From Candidatus Pantoea bituminis (GTDB taxonomy: Bacteria > Pseudomonadota > Gammaproteobacteria > Enterobacterales > Enterobacteriaceae): a stretch of 64,000 bases of DNA. The notes beneath the pieces are model-generated. The model worked only from the letters and a program-made list of their open reading frames with translations, was not told the origin of the DNA and did not search any database. The stretch is from positions 2,542,001 to 2,606,000 of the forward strand of contig NZ_JAGTWO010000004.1 of NCBI RefSeq assembly GCF_018842675.1, in the 5' to 3' direction. Positions 36,306 through 45,920 of the stretch are shown here, in pieces (position 1 is the first letter of the stretch; every line of letters begins with the position of its first letter). The position numbers and the translations under genes were made by a program.

Positions 36306-37775
36306 ATGTCCGAATTAACATCTTCAGCCCATGTGGCAACGGCAGGGAGTGCGCCTACGGGCGAAACGCAATGGATCCGCAGCGCGTCAGACGTTTCTAA
36401 TCTAATAAACCACAGCGATAACGCCCGCAACAATGCGAGGATTGTGGTCGCTATTGCGCTTGGCGGCGTGTTTCTTGACGCGTATGACCTCGGTGCACTG
36501 GCGTTCGGTATCAAAGATGTCGCACGTGAATTTAACCTGACGCCAACCGGCACCGGCATGGTGGCTTCTGCTATCACCTTCGGTGCCATCGTTGGTGCGC
36601 TGATTGGCGGCTATCTCACCGATAAAATCGGTCGCTATCGGGTTTTCATGGCCGATATGTTTTTCTTTGTGGTCGCGGCTTTGGCCTGTGCGTTTGCGCC
36701 AAATGAGTACGTGCTGGGCGGTGCCCGCTTTGTGATGGGGCTTGGCGTCGGTATTGATTTACCGGTGGCGATGGCGTTTTTAGCGGAGTTCTCGAAACTG
36801 CGCGGTAAAGGCAACAAAGCCGCTTCCGTAGCGATGTGGTGCCCGACCTGGTATGCCGCCATTAGCATTTCCTATCTGCTGGTGCTGCTGCTGTATGCGG
36901 TGCTGCCAGAAAGCCATTCGGACTGGTTATGGCGTTTGATTTTAGGCTTTGGTGCGGTACCGGCTATTTTGATAATCCTGATTCGCAGCCGCTACATGAG
37001 CGAATCGCCGGTATGGGCAGCAAACCAGGGCGATTTACAGGGAGCCGCTAATATTCTGCGCAGCGCATGGAATATTAATGCGCAGGTCGCAAAAGATGCG
37101 CCGCTGACGCCAGAAAAACCGGCACGTCGCGCCAGTTGGCGTAATTATGGCGCGCTGTTGCAGGGCGTTTACCTGCGCCGCACGGTGTTGGCGACCATAA
37201 CCTCGATCGCCTCAGCGTTTGCTTACAATGCCGTGGCGTTTGGTTTACCGGTGATCATTTCCAGCTTCCTGGCGCAATCGATGCTCACCACCATTTTGGT
37301 GTCGCTGGCGCTGAACCTGCTGTTTGCCTTTGTCGGCGGGATCCTTGCGGTACGGCTGGTGCCGCGTCTGGGAGCGTGGAAGATGTCGGTGGCGGGATAT
37401 GCCTGTCAATGTATTGCACTGTTAGGACTGGCCTTGATTGGTCGCCCGGAAGGCGGACAAGAAGCCGCATTAGCGATCGCGATGCTGGCGCTGTTCCTGT
37501 TTGGTCAGGGTTTTGGTCCCGGCTCGCACACCATGACGTATGCCTCGCTGAGTTACCCGACTTCGCTGCGCGGCGTTGGCGTGGGCTTTAACCAGACGCT
37601 GATGCGCGGCAGCTCAACCGTTTCGCTGTTCCTTTTCCCGGTGTTGGTCGCTGCGCTGGGCACCGGGGTTTTCTGGGTCATCTTTCTCGCTCCGCTGGCG
37701 GGTTTGCTGGCGCTGCTGGCGATCCGCTGGGAACCCTCGGGCTACGACGTTGATGCGGAAGATTTTAATCGCTAA
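36306..37775 (+). CDS. MFS transporter, possible MetJ regulon member
   Basis: A 489-residue major facilitator superfamily transporter of the sugar/aromatic-acid porter type. It has a hydrophilic N-terminus of about 45 residues and twelve predicted helices. Signature motifs are GVFLDAYDLGALAFGIKD at TM1 and GGYLTDKIGRYRVF between TM2 and TM3. Also present are GARFVMGLGVGIDLPVAMAFLAEFSKLRGKGNKA and, late, YPTSLRGVGVGFNQTLMRGSS. The substrate is not evident from sequence. The Met-box array directly upstream suggests control by MetJ, hence a role with methionine or a related sulfur compound; that is inference. A strong terminator follows. Divergent from yehZYXW. Confidence 0.85.
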   Translation: MSELTSSAHVATAGSAPTGETQWIRSASDVSNLINHSDNARNNARIVVAIALGGVFLDAYDLGALAFGIKDVAREFNLTPTGTGMVASAITFGAIVGALIGGYLTDKIGRYRVFMADMFFFVVAALACAFAPNEYVLGGARFVMGLGVGIDLPVAMAFLAEFSKLRGKGNKAASVAMWCPTWYAAISISYLLVLLLYAVLPESHSDWLWRLILGFGAVPAILIILIRSRYMSESPVWAANQGDLQGAANILRSAWNINAQVAKDAPLTPEKPARRASWRNYGALLQGVYLRRTVLATITSIASAFAYNAVAFGLPVIISSFLAQSMLTTILVSLALNLLFAFVGGILAVRLVPRLGAWKMSVAGYACQCIALLGLALIGRPEGGQEAALAIAMLALFLFGQGFGPGSHTMTYASLSYPTSLRGVGVGFNQTLMRGSSTVSLFLFPVLVAALGTGVFWVIFLAPLAGLLALLAIRWEPSGYDVDAEDFNR

Positions 37776-37779
37776 GACA

Positions 37780-37811
37780 AAAGCCGCACCCTAAAAGGTG
37801 CGGCTTTTTTT
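37780..37811 (+). terminator. Terminator between MFS gene and idi
   Basis: AAAGCCGCACC and GGTGCGGCTTT form an 11-base stem with flanking A- and T-runs. It can serve both convergent genes. Confidence 0.92.
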
Positions 37812-37825
37812 ATGCCATTCTTGAT

Positions 37826-38359
37826 TTATGCAGGGAAAGAAAAAGCGTCGATATAGGCAGGAATACGCGGAAAGGTGTAAAGAAACCACGGCGTAAACTG
37901 CTGGGGATTTTGCTCCATCTGTTGCTGAATCTTTTCCATTGGACGGTATTCAAACGCATCCGCTTCTTCCGGGTTGAGGTGCGGCAATGCATCGCAAACG
38001 GCAAAAAATACGTGACCATATTCATGTTCGGTCAAACCGTTACTCAGCGGCAGGTTGTAGCTCAGCTCAAACATCGGCGTCAGTGAGACGTTCATGCCCA
38101 TCTCTTCACGCAGGCGACGTTCGGCCGCATCCTGGGTGGATTCATGCGGATACGGATGGCCGCAACAGGTGTTGCTCCATAATCCGCCGCAGTGATATTT
38201 TTCGCTGGCGCGACGTTGTAACAGCAATTCCTGTCGGGAATTGAAGACGTAAACCGTCACCGCACGGTGCAATAATCCTTTCTCATGCACTTCCAGCTTT
38301 TCCATTTTGCCGGTGGGACGATCAAGATGGTCGACGAGGATAACTTCAATAGCAGACAT
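37826..38359 (-). CDS. idi: Idi, type I isopentenyl-diphosphate delta-isomerase
   Basis: A 177-residue Nudix-fold enzyme that interconverts isopentenyl and dimethylallyl diphosphate. The active-site Cys is in CGGLWSNTCCGHPYPHE. The Nudix-like segment AAERRLREEMGMNVSLTPMFELSYNLPLSNGLTEHEYGHVFFAVCD carries metal-binding Glu residues, and HRAVTVYVFNSRQELLLQRRA is at the N-terminal side. The length fits the E. coli enzyme (182). It stands alone, not in a carotenoid cluster, so it should serve general isoprenoid synthesis. Confidence 0.95.
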   Translation of the reverse strand: MSAIEVILVDHLDRPTGKMEKLEVHEKGLLHRAVTVYVFNSRQELLLQRRASEKYHCGGLWSNTCCGHPYPHESTQDAAERRLREEMGMNVSLTPMFELSYNLPLSNGLTEHEYGHVFFAVCDALPHLNPEEADAFEYRPMEKIQQQMEQNPQQFTPWFLYTFPRIPAYIDAFSFPA

Positions 38360-38471
38360 GTCGGTTCCTTGAGCTTATTCCTAACTATTTTGGCACAGGA
38401 TTTGGCATATGGAGCGCATAAAATCGTGCTATTTGCCGTCAGGCCATGTCAGACAAGGGTTTCGAGCGAGG

Positions 38472-38498
38472 AAAAAATTGGGCCAGCCGCGCTGGCCC
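38472..38498 (-). terminator. Terminator of chemoreceptor gene
   Basis: GGGCCAGC-CGC-GCTGGCCC with a T-run on the minus strand directly after the chemoreceptor stop. Confidence 0.88.
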
Positions 38499-38507
38499 AT
38501 TGAAAAT

Positions 38508-40402
38508 TTACAATTTGAAGCTTTGAACCACCAATTCCAGCTGCACGCTTTGCACTTCCATGGCCTGCGCGGCGGCAGAAACTTGTTCAACCAGCACGGC
38601 ATTTTGCTGCGTGGTGCCATCAAGCTGCGTAATGGCAATATTGACCTGCTCAATGCCCATACTCTGCTCACGGCTGGCTGACATGATTTCACTCATTAAG
38701 GTGGTCACGCTGCTCACGCCCTGCATCAGCTCATCCATGGTGTTACCGGCCTGTTCCACCAGCTGACTACCCGCATCAATGTTGGCTACTGACTCCTCAA
38801 TCAGCTTTTTGATTTCACGCGCGGAATTAGCCGAGCGCTGTGCCAGATTGCGCACCTCCGATGCCACCACCGCAAATCCGCGCCCCTGCTCGCCAGCACG
38901 TGCAGCTTCCACCGCTGCGTTCAAGGCCAGGATGTTAGTTTGAAACGCGATGCTGTCGATAACGCTGATGATATCCACCACTTTGCGCGACGAATGGTGA
39001 ATTTCGCCCATGGTGGTCACCACCTGCCGCACCACGTCGGTGCCGCGTGCTGCCACTTGTGACGCGCCATCCGCCAGCTGGTTAGCATGGGTTGCGTTAT
39101 CCGCGTTCTGTCGCACCGTGCCCGTCAGCTGCTCCATTGATGCCGCCGTTTCAACAATCGAACTGGCCTGATCTTCGGTACGTGACGATAAGTTGGCATT
39201 GCCACTGGCAATTTCACGTGAGGCGGCGGTGATCGCCAATGCGCTTTCTCCAACCTGACGCATCAAGCCTTGCAGGTAGCTAATAAACTGGTTAAAGCTT
39301 TGCGCTACCGCGTTAAATTCTGGGCTATTGCTGGCAGGCAAACGCTGGGTTAAATCCGCGCCGCCCATTGATAACGCTTCAATATTGCTGTTAAGCACGT
39401 TGAGGCGCTTCATCATGGTACGCACGAAACCCAGCAGCACCAGCAGCAGAATCACTGCCAGTGGGATCTGCACTAAGCCCAGGCGCGTCAACATATTGTG
39501 GGATTGCGCTTTTAGCAAACTGGTGGGCACGCTGCTGGCGAGATACCACGGACTGTTAGGGATCGCCTGCAAGAACAGCGTTTGCTCGCCCTCATCACTG
39601 TCGAATGTTGACTCAGCGGGCTGTGTGCCTGCACCTGCCAGCAATGCTTTCAACGGTGCCGCCATCGGCGATTGCAGGTCAGCCAGATTCTCAAGCTTTG
39701 GTGTGGCATCAACCAGCGCGGCGTTGCCGACCACCTTGCCATCAGCCTCCACAATCAGCACGTTGCCCTGAATGGCTTCACCCATCTGTTTTGCCAGTTG
39801 ATTGAAGAAGCCGAGCGTAACGTCAATGGTTGCGACCCCCAAACGTTGCCATCACGATAAATGGCCATGGCACAGTTGGTGCGCGGCTGCGGGCTGGCAG
39901 CATCCTGGTACGCTTTTGCCCAAGCGCACTGCCCTTTTGCCGCTGCTAAGCCATCTTTGTACCAAGACTGCTCCCAATATTTGTCGGCAGCGTCAGAGTT
40001 CCAGTAGGTGTTTACCTGCAGTTGATTACTGGCATTACGGGCGAAAAAGCTGCTGTTTTTCTCTTTGTCAGCATCACGACGATTAGGCAACGGCCAGATG
40101 CCGCCGCCAAATACGTTGCTGTCCTGATATTGGTTCACTAACGTCGGCAGCAGCGTATCGATGGTGGCGCTTTCCATCACCGATGCCGCTTCAGTGATGG
40201 CGCGTTGCTGTGCCTGTACGCGGTTCATCTGCTCTACGATGCCGCTGGCAAGCGAATCAACCTGATAACGCACCAGACGGCTTTCGTTATGAATGAGCTG
40301 TGGTGCGACAAACTGGTTGATCACCAATACGGTAATCAGCATCAATAAAATAAAGAATGCGATGAGTGTTGCGGTGAAGCGGGATTGGGTTGTTTTAAAC
40401 AT
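38508..40402 (-). CDS. Methyl-accepting chemotaxis protein with dCache sensor (one-base frameshift)
   Basis: A membrane chemoreceptor of about 630 residues. It has TM1 ([23 protein letters not shown]), then a periplasmic sensor of the dCache type ([32 protein letters not shown] through [22 protein letters not shown]). Next come TM2 ([20 protein letters not shown]), a HAMP domain and the signalling domain, whose hairpin tip is [43 protein letters not shown]. There is no C-terminal NWETF-type CheR tether. The frame breaks at 39836-39840; a sixth C gives [13 protein letters not shown] and a full-length protein. The start was set at MFKTTQSRF. The ligand is unknown. Confidence 0.9.
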
Positions 40403-40540
40403 CTTTGTTCCCTCGAGCCTGGTGCGGCGCAATTGCCTGATCCGGTTTAACGGCGCGGCCGTGAGGAACTTGAGGTGGGCGAGATCACAGATTGACGAAA
40501 TAGTTGATAAGGGTAAGGATTTAGTTAGCAGGCGCGATAA

Positions 40541-40582
40541 AAAAACCACCGGCTCTGCTCCGCGTGCAGACGAAAGAGCCGG
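40541..40582 (-). terminator. Terminator of SUFU-like gene
   Basis: CCGGCTCT and AGAGCCGG pair around an 18-base loop. On the minus strand the stem is followed by TGGTTTTTTTATC. It lies between the SUFU-like stop and the chemoreceptor promoter; no clear sigma-28 promoter is seen for the receptor. Confidence 0.75.
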
Positions 40583-40597
40583 GATAAGAGCTGAAGG

Positions 40598-41707
40598 TTA
40601 CTCGGGTGAATCAACCACTTGCTGTCGGGGTCGGAAAATATGATTGCTGCCCTGCGCGGTTAATAGCTCTCGCAGCCGCTGACCGCCCTGTTCATCTGCC
40701 TGAGCAAATATACGCTCCGCCTCCGTTACCGGCGTGGCCCACAACAGTTTGGGTCGGTCATCATCGCGCTTCGGCAATTTAAACTGCGCTTTGTCTTCGG
40801 CCAGCTCATTAGCCAGCAGGAAGCTCTCAAAGCCCACCGGCGCAACTTCTGATGCCAGCGTATGACCTTCGCCCAGCCAGGTCAGGCGCGCCCACGGCAG
40901 ATGAACGAACTCCGCCAGCGCACTGGCCATCTGCACCGCATTGCTTTCGGTCATCACTTCGCCATCCACCGCCATCGCCAGTTCGATGCGGCGATACTGC
41001 GGGGCTAACTCGTCAAACAAGTAATCCACCTGCGGCATAGGACGAATGCTCATACCCAGCGTCAGGAAATACCAAATGCCTTTGTGCCAGTGCTGCGAAA
41101 TCGCCATAGGCGGCCAGCTACCCTGATCGATGGCGTAATATTTTACCGATTCGCCAAACTGCGCCTGGTAACTCACCATCAATTCTTTTTGAACCCGGTC
41201 CCATTCGCTGCCGTCATGCCATTCGCGCCAGAAGTGGCGCTGCTGCTCAGCACGTGCGTAGTATTCATTGGTAGAGGCGGAACCCAGCGGCGCGGTTAAC
41301 CGATTCTTTTTGATGCAGCCCGCAGAAAAGCTCACTTGCTTATCCTGATACAGGCTCCATCCCGGAATCACCGCCAGCAGTTGGCCGTAATACCACAACG
41401 CCGCACCATCATCGCTGGGTTCCCACAGCACCTGAAGACCGGCGGGATCCAGGGCAGGCTCCGCTTCCAGCGTGCGGCAGAATTCAGCGCTCAACAGCGG
41501 CGCAATGCCCTGCTCCATCGCTTCGCGATCTTCTAACGCGGGAGCGGGCTCAAGGTTACGCAACCAGCAGCCACGCACCGCATATTGGCTACGAAACAGA
41601 TCCGTCGGCCAGATGTAGAAGTAAGCGGTGCGCGCATCCTGTTCGACAATCGCCGTCAGGGTACGTTGCTGATTGTGGACTTCGGCAATCAGAGGTTGGT
41701 ACGTCAT
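40598..41707 (-). CDS. Suppressor-of-fused (SUFU) domain-like protein
   Basis: A 369-residue soluble protein without signal peptide or membrane segment. The part from about residue 185 (YYAIDQGSWPPMAISQHWHKGIWYFLTLGMSIRPMPQVDYLFDELAPQYRRIELAMAVDGE, then MASALAEFVHLPWARLTWLGEGHTLA and VGFESFLLANELAED) resembles bacterial SUFU-domain proteins. These are often found as stand-alone proteins or as immunity-type proteins next to toxins. The N-terminal half is rich in Trp and Glu and is not recognised. No toxin gene is visible nearby. The start MTYQPLIAEVHNQQRTL was chosen because residues further upstream look non-coding. The function is unknown. Confidence 0.6.
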   Translation of the reverse strand: MTYQPLIAEVHNQQRTLTAIVEQDARTAYFYIWPTDLFRSQYAVRGCWLRNLEPAPALEDREAMEQGIAPLLSAEFCRTLEAEPALDPAGLQVLWEPSDDGAALWYYGQLLAVIPGWSLYQDKQVSFSAGCIKKNRLTAPLGSASTNEYYARAEQQRHFWREWHDGSEWDRVQKELMVSYQAQFGESVKYYAIDQGSWPPMAISQHWHKGIWYFLTLGMSIRPMPQVDYLFDELAPQYRRIELAMAVDGEVMTESNAVQMASALAEFVHLPWARLTWLGEGHTLASEVAPVGFESFLLANELAEDKAQFKLPKRDDDRPKLLWATPVTEAERIFAQADEQGGQRLRELLTAQGSNHIFRPRQQVVDSPE

Positions 41708-41980
41708 AGAGCCTCGACAAAACCAGGAGGAAGTCATTTTCCCCGAGATTAGAGCAGGATCCTGACTGCCGCCACATGTGACAAGGGTAAAACTCTCAAA
41801 GTGTGAAAAGCACAGTTTAAGCAAACTGATTAACGCAAACTGGAAATGGTGATTACCCCGATCAAACCCGTAATTTGGCTTAAGGTTATATACCGCGCTT
41901 TATGCAGTTTATTCCGCGATTGAACCGAGTAAGCCAGTGCTATCGTCAACGGATGCGGATAAATGCCAGAGAGAGTTAAC

Positions 41981-42274
41981 ATGTTGCTGGGCACATTAGA
42001 TTTTGGATTTCGTGAGGCGGTGATTTTGGCGATATTTGCCTGGCTCTATTATCGCCATACCTGGGTGATGATTGCTGTTACGTTAATGGCGTTAGGCTTG
42101 GTCATTATAATGATTTTACCTGCCGATCTTTATTACAGTCTGCCGCCGCTGGCGCTGTCTGGCTTTGGATTAGGCATGCTGTTTTATCACTATCAGCTAC
42201 GACAAATTACACTCCGCCGGGAGGCTAAAACACCGCGTACTTATCACCGCAAACAGGATGGGCTCAAGAGTTAA
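41981..42274 (+). CDS. Small membrane protein of unknown function
   Basis: A 97-residue protein that I do not recognise. It has three hydrophobic stretches: EAVILAIFAWLYYRHTWVMIAVTLMALGLVIIMIL, which can span twice, and LPPLALSGFGLGMLFYHY. It ends in a basic tail (LRQITLRREAKTPRTYHRKQ). The ATG at 41981 has GAGAG at suitable spacing; an earlier ATG at 41963 has none. TTATAT at about 41888 could be a -10 element. It stands alone between two genes on the other strand. Confidence 0.65.
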   Translation: MLLGTLDFGFREAVILAIFAWLYYRHTWVMIAVTLMALGLVIIMILPADLYYSLPPLALSGFGLGMLFYHYQLRQITLRREAKTPRTYHRKQDGLKS

Positions 42275-42364
42275 AAGGCGTTAAAGCATCCGGTGACAAT
42301 TAGCACAAATTTCCCGGTGTCCGCCGCGAAAAAAGCGTTCTAACCGGTTAGCCTGGGTAATATT

Positions 42365-43242
42365 TCAGCTTTGAGGATTTCTGCCCATACGCTGCATGGC
42401 ACGCTGATAAGCGCCGCGCTGAATCGACCAACGCAGTGCGGCAGAGATAACGTTGATCTGCCGATCAAGCAGTGATTGCTGCCAATGCCCGATGCGATAA
42501 CCAGACATCTCCTGCGCCCACTCCGGCATCAACCCAACACCCGCTTTCAGCATGGTTTTCATCACCGGTTTTGCCTGCCAGCTTGGTGCGGGCGCATTCA
42601 TCAAGGTATGGGTGACGTCTGCGGTGCGGGCATCGAAACGCAATTCGCTGCGCATCGATTGCAGATAATCTTCTATATCTGCACAACTCTTTGGCACTTT
42701 TTCTGCGCCCAGCGCTTCAGCGACAATGGCCGCCTCGGCGTAGTAACGATCTTGTTCCGCTGGACTTAGCGACGGATTTTTATAGCGAAGATGGGCGGCC
42801 AGAAAGCGACTGGTTTCGGCGACGTGCACCCAAGTCAACAGATGCGGATCGCTGGCGGCATAGGGTTTTCCTTCGCTGTCTACGCCGCTGACCCTGAGAT
42901 GGATACGCTTTACCTTCTCAATAAGAAATTGCGCGTCGTGTTGATTACCAAAGGTGGTGACGGCAATGAACTGGCTGGTGCGGCGCAGGCGCCCCATCAT
43001 ATCTTCACGAAAGTTGGAATGATCCCATACGCCTGCCAGCGCGGCCGGATGTAACATCTGCAAAAAAGCGCACTGATGCCACCGCACATCATTGAGGAAA
43101 AATCGCCGTGTACGCGCCAGATTACGCTGTCGGGGCCAAACAGGCCCGGATCACCCGGCGGTTGAGAAATATCGAATTCATTAAGCGCCAGACCATTCAG
43201 GCGAAAAACCTGCTGCTGGATGCGGTATCGGATGTTAACCAT
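42365..43242 (-). CDS. MpaB/DUF2236 family oxygenase-like protein (one-base frameshift)
   Basis: A DUF2236 protein of about 292 residues, related to the rubber oxygenase/MpaB group, whose characterised members bind a b-type haem. Hallmarks are VIWRVHGDFSSMMCGGISALFLQMLHPAALAGVWDHSNFREDMMGRLRRTSQFIAVTTFGNQ, then LLTWVHVAETSRFLAAHLRY. The frame breaks after SALF; a seventh A (plus strand) in the run at 43062-43067 restores SALFLQMLHPA. The substrate is unknown. It is a single gene on the minus strand, downstream of the dispersed repeat copy B. Confidence 0.82.
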
Positions 43243-43294
43243 AGTGAGTTTTCTCAGAGTCAGGCGTCGTTTGCTCTCACTTCGGTCCTGTTAA

Positions 43295-43431
43295 GGGCGA
43301 GGTCGTTTGTCCCCACCTCAGCCCTCCCCATAAATGGGGAAGGAAGACACTGCCCTGTATCAGTGCTTTACCTGCATGTGGCAGCGTCTCCTTCCTACGC
43401 AAGCGGGGAAGGCTGGGATGGAGGACAGCCA
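43295..43431. repeat. Dispersed intergenic repeat, copy B
   Basis: Same direction and block order as 24042-24178: GCGAGGTCGTTTG, CCCCACCTCA, a CCTCCCCAT/ATGGGG hairpin, GTGGCAGCGTCTCCTTC and GGCTGGGATGG. The middle part is diverged. It lies between bglX and the MpaB-family gene. No tandem 37-bp array precedes this copy. Confidence 0.85.
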
Positions 43432-43468
43432 GCACAATCCAAGATCGGCCAGCACAAACGAAACAGAC

Positions 43469-45766
43469 TTACAAATAATCGAACTGCGCATCCTGGGTTC
43501 GTACAGAATCCAACCCGATCATCACATTGAATTTACCTGGCTCAGCGACATGCTGCATCTGCTGATTCCAGAACTTCAGTGCATCAACGTCAATCTTAAA
43601 CGTCACCGTCTGCGATTCACCCGCTTTCAGCATGATGCGCTTAAATCCGCGCAACTCCTGCACCGGACGACTCATTGTCGCCACGGGATCATTCAGATAA
43701 AGCTGCACCACGGTTGCGCCGTCACGTTTGCCACTGTTGGTCACCGTCACGCTGGCGTCGATGGTGCCGTTGCGCGGCATGGTGCGCGAAGACATCTTGA
43801 CCGGCGACACCGTAAAGGTGGTGTAACTCAGGCCATAACCAAACGGGTACAGCGGGCCGTTGACCGCATCATAATAATGCGAAGTGTACTTGTTAGGCTT
43901 CTCCGGATTGTAAGGACGCCCCGTTGGCAAGTGATTGTAGTAAATGGGTATCTGTCCAACCGAACGCGGGAACGAAGCGGGCAGTTTACCGGAAGGATTG
44001 TAGTCCCCGAACAGCACATCAGCGATTGCGTTGCCGCCTTCAGTGCCGCTAAACCACGTTTCCAGCATCGCGTCGGCCATGTGATCTTCGTTGACTACCG
44101 TTAGCGGACGACCATTCATCAGGACAATCACCAGCGGTTTACCGGTTGCTTTCAGCGCGGCCAGCAAGTTCTGTTGGCTTTGCGGAATCACCAAATCGCT
44201 GCGGCTGGACGCTTCATGCGCCATGCCCTGCGCTTCACCTACCGCTGCGACAATCACATCGGCCTGTTTGGCTTTCTCGACAGCTTCGTCAATCAACGCC
44301 TGCGGCGAGCGCTTATCGACCGTTACTGCAGGTTCGTAGAGATTGAGGAAATCCTGAATGCCTTTATTGTCAGAAATGTTGGCACCCTTGGCATACAGCA
44401 GCGTCGCTTTGCCCGCTGTTGCATTGCGCATGCCTTGCAGCAGCGAAATGGATTGCTTCGCGACGCCCGCGGCTGACCAGCTGCCCATGATGTCACGTTG
44501 GCTGTCTGCGAGCGGCCCCACCAGCGCAATCGTGCCCGATTTCTTCAGCGGCAAGGTTTCCAGGCGGTTTTTCAACAACACCATACTCTTACGCGCCACA
44601 TCGCGAGCTTCCGCACGGTGCAGACGGCTTTCAGCGTTGGTGTCCTGAGGATCGCTTTCTTTCGGACCGAGATGGCTGTAAGGATCGTTAAACAGCCCCA
44701 TATCATATTTAACGTTCAACACATGACGCGCAGCATCATCGATTTCCGCCATGCTGACCGCGCCACTTTTCACCAAACCCGGCAGATATTTGCTGTAGTA
44801 CTCGTCGCTCATACTCATGTCGACGCCCGCTTTCAGCGCAATGCGCACTGCATCCTGCGGATCGCTGGCGACACCGTGCTTGATCAGCTCTTTGATCGCG
44901 CCATGGTCGCTGATGGTAATGCCTTTGAACTTCCATTCGCCGCGCAGCAGATCTTTCAGCAACCAGCCATCAGCGGTTGCCGGTACGCCATTGATGGAAT
45001 TCAGCGAGACCATCACGCCACCGCTGCCGGCATCTAGCGAAGCCTTATAAGGCGGCAGGTAGTCCTGGAACATACGCTGCGGACTCATATCAACGGTGTT
45101 GTAATCACGTCCGCCTTCTACTGCGCCATACAGTGCGAAGTGCTTCACGCTGGTCATGATGGAGTAACGATCTGCCGCGTTTTTACCTTGCATCGATTGC
45201 ACCATGCTGCGACCCATTTCAGAGGTCAGCCAGGTATCTTCGCCAAAGCCTTCCGAGACGCGACCCCAGCGCGGTTCGCGGCTGACATCAACCATGGGTG
45301 CCCAGGTCATATTCAAACCATCATCTGCGGCTTCATAGGCAGAAATGCGTCCGACATCGCCAACTGCATCCAGATCCCAACTGGCCGCTAAACCCAGCGG
45401 AATGGGGAAAATGGTGCGCTGACCGTGAACCACGTCATACGCGAAGAACAACGGAATTTTCAGGCGGCTGAGCTGCATCGCCTGATCCTGCATCGCGCGA
45501 ATATCCTGGCGCGTAACCGTATTGAAAATGGCGCCAACCTGGTTTTTTTGAATCATCTCGCGGATGACTTCTTTCGGATTGTCGGGGCCGACGCTTATCA
45601 AACGTAGCTGGCCGATTTTCTCATCCAGCGTCATTTTTTTAAGCAGATCGTTGACGAAGGCATCACGTGCCTGCTCCGTCATCGGATGATTACCAATCAG
45701 CTCCTCCGCTAAGGCGGGTTGTATAGCGAGGGAGACAGCGAGACTAACAGAGTAAATCCATTTCAT
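43469..45766 (-). CDS. bglX: BglX, periplasmic beta-glucosidase (GH3)
   Basis: A 765-residue periplasmic glycoside hydrolase family 3 enzyme, the same length as E. coli BglX. It has a signal peptide (MKWIYSVSLAVSLAIQPALA). The N-terminal barrel has APMVDVSREPRWGRVSEGFGED, SVKHFALYGAVEGGRDYN and GITISDHGAIKEL, whose Asp is the nucleophile. The second domain follows (MVLLKNRLETLPLKKSGTIALVGPLAD), then a fibronectin III-like C-terminus (YPFGYGLSYTTF to FNVMIGLDS). It cleaves beta-linked glucosides in the periplasm. It is divergent from dld, as in E. coli. An upstream in-frame Met adds non-signal sequence and was rejected. Confidence 0.96.
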   Translation of the reverse strand: MKWIYSVSLAVSLAIQPALAEELIGNHPMTEQARDAFVNDLLKKMTLDEKIGQLRLISVGPDNPKEVIREMIQKNQVGAIFNTVTRQDIRAMQDQAMQLSRLKIPLFFAYDVVHGQRTIFPIPLGLAASWDLDAVGDVGRISAYEAADDGLNMTWAPMVDVSREPRWGRVSEGFGEDTWLTSEMGRSMVQSMQGKNAADRYSIMTSVKHFALYGAVEGGRDYNTVDMSPQRMFQDYLPPYKASLDAGSGGVMVSLNSINGVPATADGWLLKDLLRGEWKFKGITISDHGAIKELIKHGVASDPQDAVRIALKAGVDMSMSDEYYSKYLPGLVKSGAVSMAEIDDAARHVLNVKYDMGLFNDPYSHLGPKESDPQDTNAESRLHRAEARDVARKSMVLLKNRLETLPLKKSGTIALVGPLADSQRDIMGSWSAAGVAKQSISLLQGMRNATAGKATLLYAKGANISDNKGIQDFLNLYEPAVTVDKRSPQALIDEAVEKAKQADVIVAAVGEAQGMAHEASSRSDLVIPQSQQNLLAALKATGKPLVIVLMNGRPLTVVNEDHMADAMLETWFSGTEGGNAIADVLFGDYNPSGKLPASFPRSVGQIPIYYNHLPTGRPYNPEKPNKYTSHYYDAVNGPLYPFGYGLSYTTFTVSPVKMSSRTMPRNGTIDASVTVTNSGKRDGATVVQLYLNDPVATMSRPVQELRGFKRIMLKAGESQTVTFKIDVDALKFWNQQMQHVAEPGKFNVMIGLDSVRTQDAQFDYL

Positions 45767-45920
45767 CAGGTCGGGTTCTCTTAAGTGACTGCGCAATATC
45801 GAATTAACTGGCGGCAGTTTGCCACAAGAAGAGGATAGCAGGTAGCCGCTGCTGTCACACTGGTCCTGCACGGTTGACGTGCTACAGTAAGGACGCATGA
45901 ATAAGACAAGGGAATTGCCC

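Noticed and set aside
43334..44104. A 256-codon open frame on the plus strand antisense to bglX
   Set aside because: It begins in the dispersed repeat and runs opposite to a well-conserved GH3 gene; composition is basic and His-rich, typical of a shadow frame.
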